The position numbers and the translations under genes are program-made. A stretch of 33,076 nucleotides of DNA from Bacteroidales bacterium (GTDB taxonomy: Bacteria > Bacteroidota > Bacteroidia > Bacteroidales > F082): NCBI GenBank assembly GCA_017439405.1, contig JAFSJF010000119.1:1-33076 (forward strand). The letters are read 5' to 3'. The notes below the pieces were generated by a model that saw only the letters and a program-made list of their open reading frames with translations, did no database searches and was not told where the DNA came from. This document shows, piece by piece, positions 21,114 to 28,894 of this stretch; the stretch's first letter is position 1; each line of letters opens with the position of its first letter.

Positions 21114-22460
21114 CTAAAGCAACGGTGTCATGTATAGCGGCAAGTAGGTCAAGCCGTTTTCTTCCTTATAGTCAGCCGAATGTAGGATATAGGGGGTCGA
21201 CAGATGTTGCCCGTATTTGTTGATGCACTTCGTAAGCGAAGAAAGGCTATAACCCGACCCGGACTTCACCTCGATTGGCGAGATGTTGTGACGTGACGTG
21301 ATTTGCGGCTTTCTGACGAGGAAGTCTATTTCCATTCTTTCCTCGGCATCATCACGGGAGGAATTGCTGTAGAAATACAACTTATGGCCTGCCGCTACCA
21401 ACATCTGCGCCACAATATTCTCAACCAACATTCCCTTGTTGACCTCCAACTTGTCGAGCAACAACTTCTGATACAAATTGTTGTCCATCAACTCGTTTTC
21501 ATTGAAAGCATGTGAAACGAGCAAACCCGTGTCGGCAAAATAGCATTTGACACGCATGTTGTCCAACTTCAAACCCAAGCCAACATTAGGTTCGGTAGTG
21601 GCAAAGCAAAGATTCACCACACGCGCTTCGTCAAGCCAAACGAAACTCGATTCATAGCTTCGAAACTTGGCATTCTTCCCCAAGTCGGCCAATCGGAATT
21701 TCTTCTCATGCCGCTGCAATTCGGCTGGAATCGTGTCGAAGATGCTTTTCACTTTCTTTTCAAGGCGGTCGGCATGTTTTTCGATGTCCTGACGATACAG
21801 GTCAAGAATCATGCGTTTCTCGCGATCCACCTTTCGGAAATCCCTATACTCAACGAAACTTTTCACCGCTTGCGGCATACCGCCCACCAGCAAATATTTC
21901 CGAAAATAGTCCATCGTTTTCTTGTGAATGGGGCCAAGCGGCTTCTTTTTCACAAAGCAGTCCTTGATAAAAGGCATCGTCATCTCATCCCCCAATGCCC
22001 AAAGGAATTCCTCGAAATCCATCGGATACATTTTGATGCGTCGTTCCTCAGAGGGAATGAGTATGTCCTTGACATTCTTGTTGATGGAAACCAACGAGCC
22101 CGTCTCGATATAGTCATAACGTCCATCGGCGACCAAATGCTTGATAGCGGCACGCGCCTGCGGATACTCCTGAACCTCATCGAATACAATCAGCGAATTG
22201 CGCTCATGCAACGACACATGATAATACAGCTGGAGCTGGACAAACAGCTCATCGCGGTCGTGAAGGTATTCGTCGAATATCTGCCGCAGTTGCTGCGACA
22301 TATCACTGAAATCCACGAAAATGGAGGATTTATATTCCTTGGCAAACTCGCGGGCTATATAGCTTTTCCCTACACGACGCGCACCATCAAGCAAGATGGC
22401 CACTTTGCCTTGGTCTTCATGCTTCCATTTCAACAACTTATCGTAAACTTTCCGTCTCAT
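21114..22460 (-). CDS. AAA ATPase with C-terminal DUF4143
   Basis: 448 residues from the ATG at 22460 (MRRKVYDKLL); the longer frame starts from a TTG inside the repeat array and is rejected. The N-terminal AAA_14-type domain has Walker A LLDGARRVGKSY (25-33 core) and Walker B SLIVFDEVQEYPQ. The DUF4143 part ends in a nuclease-like segment, MEIDFLVRK followed by ISPIEVKSG, with the D-x-EVK pattern of PD-(D/E)XK enzymes. Such proteins are abundant and variable in Bacteroidota; substrate unknown. Its promoter carries the 33-bp repeat array. Confidence 0.9.
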   Translation of the reverse strand: MRRKVYDKLLKWKHEDQGKVAILLDGARRVGKSYIAREFAKEYKSSIFVDFSDMSQQLRQIFDEYLHDRDELFVQLQLYYHVSLHERNSLIVFDEVQEYPQARAAIKHLVADGRYDYIETGSLVSINKNVKDILIPSEERRIKMYPMDFEEFLWALGDEMTMPFIKDCFVKKKPLGPIHKKTMDYFRKYLLVGGMPQAVKSFVEYRDFRKVDREKRMILDLYRQDIEKHADRLEKKVKSIFDTIPAELQRHEKKFRLADLGKNAKFRSYESSFVWLDEARVVNLCFATTEPNVGLGLKLDNMRVKCYFADTGLLVSHAFNENELMDNNLYQKLLLDKLEVNKGMLVENIVAQMLVAAGHKLYFYSNSSRDDAEERMEIDFLVRKPQITSRHNISPIEVKSGSGYSLSSLTKCINKYGQHLSTPYILHSADYKEENGLTYLPLYMTPLL

Positions 22461-22468
22461 AACGGCGG

Positions 22469-22496
22469 CAAAGATACAACTTTTGCACCTTTTCAA
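22469..22496 (-). promoter_or_regulatory. Promoter of the AAA/DUF4143 gene, overlapping a repeat
   Basis: On the minus strand TTG (22496-22494), 17 bases and TATCTTTG (22476-22469). The TTG belongs to the gene-proximal copy of the 17-bp repeat. Confidence 0.65.
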
Positions 22497-22596
22497 GCAA
22501 CTTTATTATCACTTTTTGCACCTTTTCAAGGTAAATTCATACCGAGTTTTGCACCTTTTCAAGGTGTTTTGGCAGGTGATTTTGCACCTTTTCAAG
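22481..22596. repeat. Four 17-bp repeats at an exact 33-bp period
   Basis: TTTTGCACCTTTTCAAG occurs identically at 22481-22497, 22514-22530, 22547-22563 and 22580-22596, separated by three different 16-base spacers. The array fills most of the gap between the PurL stop and the ATPase gene. On the minus strand the gene-proximal copy supplies the -33 TTG of the promoter. Likely operator sites lying on one face of the helix. Confidence 0.92.
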
Positions 22597-22605
22597 CAAC
22601 TACAT

Positions 22606-25600
22606 TTACTTCCTATTCTCCTCCACCCACTTCCGCGCATTCACGAAAGCCTCCATCCAAGGCGACACCTCGTCGTTCTTGCGATCGTCGGGATAGAAGG
22701 CCCACTGCCAGGGCAGGAAGGCTCTTTCGAGGTGGGGCATCATGGCCAAGTGGCGTCCGTCGTTGGAGCAGACCGCCGCCGTCGACCAATCGCTGCCGTT
22801 GGGATTGCCCGGATATTCGTCTTGGCCGTAGGTCATCACGATCTTGTACTTGTCGCGATAGCAGGGGAAGTAGAAACGGCCCTCACCGTGGGCAATCCAC
22901 ACGCCTAATCTTCTACCCGACAGCGACTTGAGCATCACGCTCTCGTTTTGGGCAATCTCCACGTTGAGGAAGCCTGACTCGAACTTGTGCGAGTCGTTGT
23001 GCATCATCACGGGGTGTTCCTCGTGGTCGGGATAGAGCAGGCCGAGTTCCATCATCAGCTGGCAGCCGTTGCACACGCCAAGACTCAACGTATCTTCGCG
23101 AGCATAGAAGTCATCCAAGGCTTTTTTGGCTTTCTTATTATAAAGGAAGGCACCCGCCCAGCCTTTGGCCGAACCGAGCACGTCGGAGTTGGAAAACCCG
23201 CCGACGAAGACAATCATATTCACGTCTTTCAGGTCTTCGCGGCCCGTGGCTAAGTCAGTCATGGTGACATCCCTCACATCGAAGCCGGCGAGATAAAGGG
23301 CATACGCCATTTCGCGGTCGCACTGGCAGCCTTTCTCGCGGATGATGGCGGCATTGATGCCCGTAGGCTTGCGGCGGTGCAGGTCGATGCCCAAGTCGGC
23401 GGCAAGGCCCGTGAACTTGTGGCCAAAGCTATAGTGCAGGTACTGTTTCTTGTAGTTCATGAAACGCTCCATGGCCTTGCGCGGACCGCTTTGCTTGCGG
23501 TCGAGCAGGTACGACGACTTGAACCAAGTGTCGCGCAGCGCGTCGATGTCGAAAATATAGTTGTGGTCGGCGTGCAGAATATTGACCTGCCTCTTGGCTT
23601 GCGGTTTGCCAATCATCTTGAAGCTGATGCCTAACTCACGCAACATTCGGTTGGCGATGCCGTCGTTCGAGACTTGGATGACCACCGAAGGCTTCTCGCA
23701 GAACAGCACCGAAACGAGGTCGTCCTTGTCGAAAGCGCTCAGGTCGAGGTTCATGCCGTAGGTCGTGTTAGCGAAATTCATCTCAAGCAACGTGGTAATC
23801 AGTCCACCCGCCGACACGTCGTGACCGGCCAAAACCAAATTGTGCTCGATAAGGTTCTGGATGGCGTTGAAGCACTTCTTGAAATAAGGCACGCTCTTCA
23901 CGTCGGGGGTCTTTTGTCCGACCGCACCGATGGCTTGGGCGAAGCTGCTGCCACCCAGCTCGAAACCGTCTTTCGAGAAGTCGATGTAAATCAGCTCCGT
24001 ATTTTCGTCGGTCTTCATCACGGGTTGGATGGTCTGGCGGATGTTCGACACCTCGCCGGCGGCGGAGATGATGACCGTTCCGGGAGCCACAACTTTCTCG
24101 CCGTCAGGGTATTTCTGCGTCATCGAGAGGCTGTCCTTGCCCGTCGGCACGTTGATGCCCAAGGCCACGCAATAGTCGCTCAAGGCTTTCACGGCTTCAT
24201 AAAGTCTTGCCGTCTCGCCTTCTTGTTTGGCGGGCCACATCCAGTTGGCACTCAACGAAATACCAGACAAATTACCTTCAATCGGCGTCCAAATGATGTT
24301 GGTCAAAGCCTCGGAGACCGAAAGGCGCGAAGCAGCGGCTGGGTCGATAAGGCCCGCAATCGGGGCGTGACCCAAGGCCGTGGCGATGCCGCGCTTGCCG
24401 TTGTAGTCCAACGCGCTGATGCCGAGGTTGCTCAACGGCAGTTGAATTTCACCCACGCACTGCTGCTGTGCCACGCGACCCGTCACGGAGCGGTCCACCT
24501 TGTTGGTGAGCCAGTCCTTGCAGGCCACGGCTTCGAGTTGCAGCACGCGGTCAAGGTATTTGTGAATATCGCGTTTGGTATAGCTGATTTTCTTGAAATG
24601 ATAAGGCTTGGTCGTGTCGTGCAGCACCGTCTTGGGCGCACTGCCGAAGAAGTCGGAGATGGCCAAGTCGATGGGGGCCTTGCCCTTCTTGCGGACGAAA
24701 CGCAGGCGCTCGTCGCCAGTCACCTCACCCACTTCGTAATACGGGACGCGCTCGCGCTCGGCGGTCTCCTTGATGAGGGCAATGTCTTTCTTGTTGACTA
24801 ACAGACCCATGCGTTCCTGCGACTCGTTGCCGATGATTTCCTTGTCGGACAAGGTCGGGTCGCCGACGGGCAGGTTGTCGACGTAGACCACGCCGCCAGC
24901 GTCTTCAATGAGTTCGCTGAGGCAGTTGAGGTGGCCGCCTGCACCGTGGTCGTGGATACTGCGGATGGGGTTGTGGTCGCTTTCGGCCATGGCACGAATG
25001 ACGTTGCTCACGCGCTTCTGCATCTCGGGGTTGGCACGCTGCACGGCGTTGAGTTCGATGGCGTTGCTGTATTGGCCCGTGTCGACGCTCGAAACGGCGC
25101 CGCCACCCATACCGATGCGGTAGTTGTCGCCACCAAGGACGATGATGACGTCACCCTCTTCGGGTTCGAGCTTCTTGGCATCCTTTACCTTGGCGAAGCC
25201 GATGCCGCCCGCGAGCATGATGACCTTGTCGTAGCCCATCACACTGGGTTCGCGACCGTCTCGGTCGCCACCAGCGTGTTCAAAAGTCAGCAGGCTGCCG
25301 TTGATGAGCGGCTGTCCGAACTTGTTGCCGAAGTCGGAAGCTCCGTTGGAGGCCTTGATGAGGATTTCATCGGGCGTTTGATACAGCCACTTGCGCGGTT
25401 CGATGTCTTTTTCCCAGTCGCGGTCGGCCTCGGTGCGCGGATATGAGGTCATGTAAACGGCCGTTCCCGCCAAAGGCAGACTGCCTTGACCACCCGCCAA
25501 ACGGTCGCGGATCTCGCCGCCGCTGCCCGTGGCCGCGCCGTTGAACGGCTCGACGGTGGTCGGGAAGTTGTGGGTCTCGGCCTTCAGCGAAATCACCGTC

Positions 25601-26316
25601 TCGATGGGCTTGATTTGGAAGGCCGAGGGCTTGTTGGGCTTGGCGGGAGCGAACTGCTCCACCTTGGGGCCGAGGATGAAAGCCACATTGTCCTTGTAGG
25701 CCGACACGAGGCGGTTCGGGTTCTCTTTTGAGGTGCGCTTGATGAGGGCGAAGAGCGTGTTGGGCATCTTCTTGCCGTCGATGATGAACGTGCCGTTGAA
25801 AATCTTGTGGCGGCAGTGTTCGGAGTTCACCTGCGCGAAGCCATACACCTCGCTGTCAGTGAGTTTGCGGCCAATCTTCGCGGATATGCCTTTCAGGTAG
25901 TCGATTTCCTCGGCGCTGAGGGCAAGGCCTTCCTGTTGGTTGTAGGCCTCGATGTCGTCGATGTATTGCAGCGGTTCGGGCTTGCGGTCGACGGTGAACA
26001 CGTTCTGGTCGAGGTCTTTGTAGCGGTTTTGCAGCATCGGGTCGTAGGGCGCGTCTTTCGACTCCACCTTTTGGAATTCCTCGATGCGGACAATGCCTTT
26101 GATGCCCATGTTTTGGGTGATTTCGACGGCGTTGGTGCTCCATGGCGTGATCATCTCGCGGCGCGGCCCGACGAAATGGCCCTTCACCGTGTCTTTTTCG
26201 ACTTTTTTGGCGTTGCCGAAAAGCCACGAAAGCCGCGAAACATATTCTTCGGAAAGTTCTTTTACAGTATCGACTGCGATAATGCTTTGATTATCAGATT
26301 GGAAAAAGCATATCAT
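22606..26316 (-). CDS. purL: Phosphoribosylformylglycinamidine synthase, single-chain
   Basis: A 1236-residue single-chain FGAM synthase, the usual size of the large bacterial form. It has the central PurM-like repeats (GSGGEIRDRLAGG, LGGDNYRIGMGGGAVSS, SIHDHGAGGHLNCLSELIEDAGG, GHDVSAGGLITTLLEMNF) and a C-terminal class I glutaminase domain with nucleophile C1082 in LGVCNGCQLM and IAHGEGRFYF. It makes FGAM from FGAR, ATP and glutamine in purine synthesis. It stands alone, not in a pur operon. A weak promoter-like AATCTTTG lies upstream. The ATPase genes on either side are not functionally linked. Confidence 0.97.
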   Translation of the reverse strand: MICFFQSDNQSIIAVDTVKELSEEYVSRLSWLFGNAKKVEKDTVKGHFVGPRREMITPWSTNAVEITQNMGIKGIVRIEEFQKVESKDAPYDPMLQNRYKDLDQNVFTVDRKPEPLQYIDDIEAYNQQEGLALSAEEIDYLKGISAKIGRKLTDSEVYGFAQVNSEHCRHKIFNGTFIIDGKKMPNTLFALIKRTSKENPNRLVSAYKDNVAFILGPKVEQFAPAKPNKPSAFQIKPIETVISLKAETHNFPTTVEPFNGAATGSGGEIRDRLAGGQGSLPLAGTAVYMTSYPRTEADRDWEKDIEPRKWLYQTPDEILIKASNGASDFGNKFGQPLINGSLLTFEHAGGDRDGREPSVMGYDKVIMLAGGIGFAKVKDAKKLEPEEGDVIIVLGGDNYRIGMGGGAVSSVDTGQYSNAIELNAVQRANPEMQKRVSNVIRAMAESDHNPIRSIHDHGAGGHLNCLSELIEDAGGVVYVDNLPVGDPTLSDKEIIGNESQERMGLLVNKKDIALIKETAERERVPYYEVGEVTGDERLRFVRKKGKAPIDLAISDFFGSAPKTVLHDTTKPYHFKKISYTKRDIHKYLDRVLQLEAVACKDWLTNKVDRSVTGRVAQQQCVGEIQLPLSNLGISALDYNGKRGIATALGHAPIAGLIDPAAASRLSVSEALTNIIWTPIEGNLSGISLSANWMWPAKQEGETARLYEAVKALSDYCVALGINVPTGKDSLSMTQKYPDGEKVVAPGTVIISAAGEVSNIRQTIQPVMKTDENTELIYIDFSKDGFELGGSSFAQAIGAVGQKTPDVKSVPYFKKCFNAIQNLIEHNLVLAGHDVSAGGLITTLLEMNFANTTYGMNLDLSAFDKDDLVSVLFCEKPSVVIQVSNDGIANRMLRELGISFKMIGKPQAKRQVNILHADHNYIFDIDALRDTWFKSSYLLDRKQSGPRKAMERFMNYKKQYLHYSFGHKFTGLAADLGIDLHRRKPTGINAAIIREKGCQCDREMAYALYLAGFDVRDVTMTDLATGREDLKDVNMIVFVGGFSNSDVLGSAKGWAGAFLYNKKAKKALDDFYAREDTLSLGVCNGCQLMMELGLLYPDHEEHPVMMHNDSHKFESGFLNVEIAQNESVMLKSLSGRRLGVWIAHGEGRFYFPCYRDKYKIVMTYGQDEYPGNPNGSDWSTAAVCSNDGRHLAMMPHLERAFLPWQWAFYPDDRKNDEVSPWMEAFVNARKWVEENRK

Positions 26317-26460
26317 AAGCGCAAAGATTTATGCGATGAACAATGCGGCAAAGGTAGGGTTTTTATTGGAAAGATTTTTGAAGAAACCCCAAATATTTTT
26401 GGACGCAACGACAACACCAAGCGTTTTGAACCTTCAAAACGCCCTTGTCACCCCAAAAAA

Positions 26461-26519
26461 TTGCAGACTTTCGGGCCATAAGTCCAAATTTTTAGGCGTT
26501 AAGGCCCGAAAGTTTGCAG
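26461..26519. repeat. 17-base inverted repeat between purL and the second AAA gene
   Basis: TTGCAGACTTTCGGGCC (26461-26477) pairs with GGCCCGAAAGTTTGCAG (26503-26519) except at two positions, with a 25-base loop. The gap 26317-26657 has no gene; it holds this element, the direct repeats and a promoter. Confidence 0.7.
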
Positions 26520-26534
26520 AAAACCAAAATTCGC

Positions 26535-26617
26535 GGAATCATTTCCCCGAAAAATACAAAAATCGAGGAATTTTTTCCGCGATTTTTATAAAATATGGGG
26601 GATTTTTTCCGCGATTT
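26535..26617. repeat. Direct repeats at a 32-bp period before the second AAA/DUF4143 gene
   Basis: GGRATTTTTTCCGCGATTT occurs at 26567-26585 and 26599-26617, and a degenerate copy (about 14 of 19 bases) at 26535-26553, all 32 bases apart. The last copy ends 12 bases before the -7 box. Confidence 0.65.
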
Positions 26618-26629
26618 GAAAAATTTGCG

Positions 26630-26637
26630 TATCTTTG
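26630..26637 (+). promoter_or_regulatory. -7 box (TATCTTTG) of the second AAA/DUF4143 gene
   Basis: Perfect TATCTTTG. The ATG at 26658 is preceded by GGAGG, one of the few clear Shine-Dalgarno sites in the window. Confidence 0.6.
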
Positions 26638-26657
26638 CGGCACAAATCGGAGGAATC

Positions 26658-27824
26658 ATGGAACAATTGTATGAACTTTTCAACGCGAAATTGGCCGAAA
26701 CGCCGACCGACTTCCTGCGCTACCTGCACGACCGCATCAACTGGAAAAACCGCATGATTGCCATCCTCGGCGAGCGCGGCGTAGGGAAAACCACGCTCAT
26801 GCTCCAGAAAATCAAATTGGACGGCGCGGCCAACACACTGTATTTCAGTGCCGACAACATGTTCTTCGCCCAACACAGCCTCTTCGACACCGCCAACGAA
26901 TTCTACCGCAAGGGCGGCCAACGGCTCTACATCGACGAAATCCACAAATACCCGTCGTGGTCAACGGAGCTGAAGATGATCTACGACTACTGCCCGCAAT
27001 TGCAGGTGGTGGTCACCGGCTCGTCCATCCTCGACCTCTACAAAGGCACTGCCGACTTGAGCCGCCGCATCATTTGCTACATCCTCAAAGGGTTGTCGTT
27101 CAGGGAGTTCATTGCCATGACGAAAGGCATCGTCTTGCCTCCCGTTTCGTTGGAAGCCATTTTGCGCCACGAAGTGCCCTTCCCCATCGGCGAGCGACCT
27201 TTGGCCTTGTTCGACGACTACATCAAGTCGGGGTACTACCCGTTTTGGGCCGAGACCGACTACACGACGCGCCTCAACAACGTGCTCAATCTGACCTTGG
27301 AGAACGACATCCCGACCTACGCGAAGATGAACATCTCCACGGCACGGAAACTCAAGCAGTTGCTGTTCATCATCTCGCAAAGCGTGCCTTTCAAGCCCAA
27401 CTTCACCAAAATCGGGGCGGCGATGGAATGTGACCGAGGCACGGTGGCCGACCTGAGCTTCTACATGGAGAAAACCCACCTGACCATGACGCTCCGCCAT
27501 TGGGACGACGGCATGAAGACCTTCGGCAAGATGGAGAAGATGTATCTCGGCAACACCAACCTCGTCTATGCCCTCGCCGACGGCAAGCCCGACAGCGGCA
27601 ACCTGCGCGAGACCTTCTTCCTCTCGCAAATGCAGGTCAACCATAAGGTTTGCGCCTCGGCTGTTTCCGACTTCAACATCGACGGGACGACCTTCGAAGT
27701 GGGCGGCAAAAACAAGGGCAAGAAACAGATTGCCAACGTGAAAGACAGCTTCGTGGCAAAAGACAACATCGAATACGGTTACGACAACATCATTCCGCTG
27801 TGGCATTTCGGGATGAACTACTGA
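26658..27824 (+). CDS. AAA ATPase with DUF4143 (second copy type)
   Basis: 388 residues from the ATG at 26658 (MEQLYELF), chosen because of the GGAGG site and promoter just before it; a longer in-frame start at 26595 lies in the repeats. Walker A is GERGVGKT (38-45) and Walker B RLYIDEIHKYPSW. The C-terminal DUF4143 part includes FREFIAMTKG and a C-terminal segment beginning FEVGGKNKGKKQI, which resembles a nuclease-like lysine region. It differs much from the protein at 21114-22460 in sequence but shares the architecture and a periodic repeat upstream. Role unknown. Confidence 0.9.
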   Translation: MEQLYELFNAKLAETPTDFLRYLHDRINWKNRMIAILGERGVGKTTLMLQKIKLDGAANTLYFSADNMFFAQHSLFDTANEFYRKGGQRLYIDEIHKYPSWSTELKMIYDYCPQLQVVVTGSSILDLYKGTADLSRRIICYILKGLSFREFIAMTKGIVLPPVSLEAILRHEVPFPIGERPLALFDDYIKSGYYPFWAETDYTTRLNNVLNLTLENDIPTYAKMNISTARKLKQLLFIISQSVPFKPNFTKIGAAMECDRGTVADLSFYMEKTHLTMTLRHWDDGMKTFGKMEKMYLGNTNLVYALADGKPDSGNLRETFFLSQMQVNHKVCASAVSDFNIDGTTFEVGGKNKGKKQIANVKDSFVAKDNIEYGYDNIIPLWHFGMNY

Positions 27825-27832
27825 ATCCAAAA

Positions 27833-27860
27833 AAAGCGGCCCCGAAAGAGGTCGCTTTTC
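27833..27860. terminator. Bidirectional intrinsic terminator
   Basis: AAAAGCGGCC pairs with GGTCGCTTTT (one G-T pair) around an 8-base loop, giving T-runs on both strands. It lies between two convergent genes and serves both. Confidence 0.85.
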
Positions 27861-27880
27861 CTTTGCAACGTCGGCAATCC

Positions 27881-28852
27881 TTACCTTATCACCAACTTGC
27901 TCGTGATTTCCTCGCTCTCGTTCCTGGCCTTCAGGAAATAGATTCCTTTCTGGCACGAGCCGAGGTCGATGGCTGACTGGTTTTCGTGACGGTTTTCATA
28001 CACCTTGCGGCCTGTGAGGTCATAGACTTCCACGTCCCATTGGCCTTCGCCGAGGTTGAGGTTGAACGTGCCGTTCGACGGGTTGGGATAGACGGCATTT
28101 GTCACCGTTTCGGTTTCGACGACATCGGCCAACGAAGTCTCAAACGTCACGGCCTGATAGACTTCCTTGTTGCCGACAAAATCCTGCACCCAAGCCACAA
28201 GATGACAATCTTCGAGCGGATAGGGGATTTCGAACTCCTCGATGACGTCCATCTTAGGACCTTCGAAAGGCGTACCTTCTTCGGTGGGGATGAGGTCGCG
28301 GACGAGGTGGTTCAGCTCGCTCATGCCCTGCCACGAATAGGCCAAGTGGTCCTGCGTGAGGGCGATGAACACACGCACGTCAGAGCCATTGCAGTCGCCC
28401 ACCTGCTCAACTTGGCAGTTGACGCGGTAAAGGTCGCCTTCGACGGCATCAAGCGTCATTGTAATGGTAAAAGGGCTGGTCACGCCGATACGGTTCTGGT
28501 AGTAGGGTTGGTAATAATAATAAGTGTTGCTTCCACCACCAGGGAGACTGTTCATGCCGTCGACGATCAAAGTCGGGCAGCCCGCATGGGGATAGTAGTC
28601 CACACGGCGCTGGATTTCGTCAGTGTAGAGCGACGGCTCCGAAAAATAGTCGTCCTGATAGCAGACCGGGGCGATGGCCATTCCGTCGGCCAGCATGTCA
28701 TCGATGCCTTCTTCGGCACCAGGACAGTTGCCACAATGAACGCCCGTCATCAGTTCAAAAAGCACACATTCGCGTGCCACGTTCTTGGTTTGCGCAAACA
28801 TCGCAGGCATGGCAAGCATGGCCACGACGAGTAAAAATAAGTTTTTCTTCAT
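27881..28852 (-). CDS. Omp28-like type IX cargo protein
   Basis: 323 residues: signal peptide MKKNLFLLVVAMLAMPAMFA; an Omp28/thioredoxin-like domain starting CVLFELMTGVHCGNCPGAEEGI with a CxxC (CGNC), then CPTLIVDGMNS; and a C-terminal Por sorting domain (VYPNPSNGTFNLNLGEG, WDVEVYDLTGRKVY, GIYFLKARN, TSKLVIR). Members are exported to the surface by the type IX system; the thiol motif suggests redox or metal handling, unproven. It lies 42 bases downstream of a longer relative with a very similar tail. Confidence 0.88.
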   Translation of the reverse strand: MKKNLFLLVVAMLAMPAMFAQTKNVARECVLFELMTGVHCGNCPGAEEGIDDMLADGMAIAPVCYQDDYFSEPSLYTDEIQRRVDYYPHAGCPTLIVDGMNSLPGGGSNTYYYYQPYYQNRIGVTSPFTITMTLDAVEGDLYRVNCQVEQVGDCNGSDVRVFIALTQDHLAYSWQGMSELNHLVRDLIPTEEGTPFEGPKMDVIEEFEIPYPLEDCHLVAWVQDFVGNKEVYQAVTFETSLADVVETETVTNAVYPNPSNGTFNLNLGEGQWDVEVYDLTGRKVYENRHENQSAIDLGSCQKGIYFLKARNESEEITSKLVIR

Positions 28853-28894
28853 TTTTTAGTGGTTAAATTATCCCTATAAAATTGTTAGTTTGTC

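Noticed and set aside
22481-22596. CRISPR-like array (repeat, spacer, repeat)
   Set aside because: The repeats are 17 bp and the spacers 16 bp, shorter than any CRISPR type I know. No cas gene is near, and the array overlaps a promoter.
18893-22605. Prophage or integrative element
   Set aside because: The genes are accessory in character, but no integrase, transposase, relaxase, tRNA site or flanking direct repeat is visible.
23674-24801. Plus-strand open frames within the purL gene
   Set aside because: Antisense shadows of a GC-rich, highly conserved gene; no known domain.
26961-27956. Minus-strand frame of 331 codons
   Set aside because: It runs antisense through the AAA/DUF4143 gene and across the terminator at 27833-27860; no recognisable domain.
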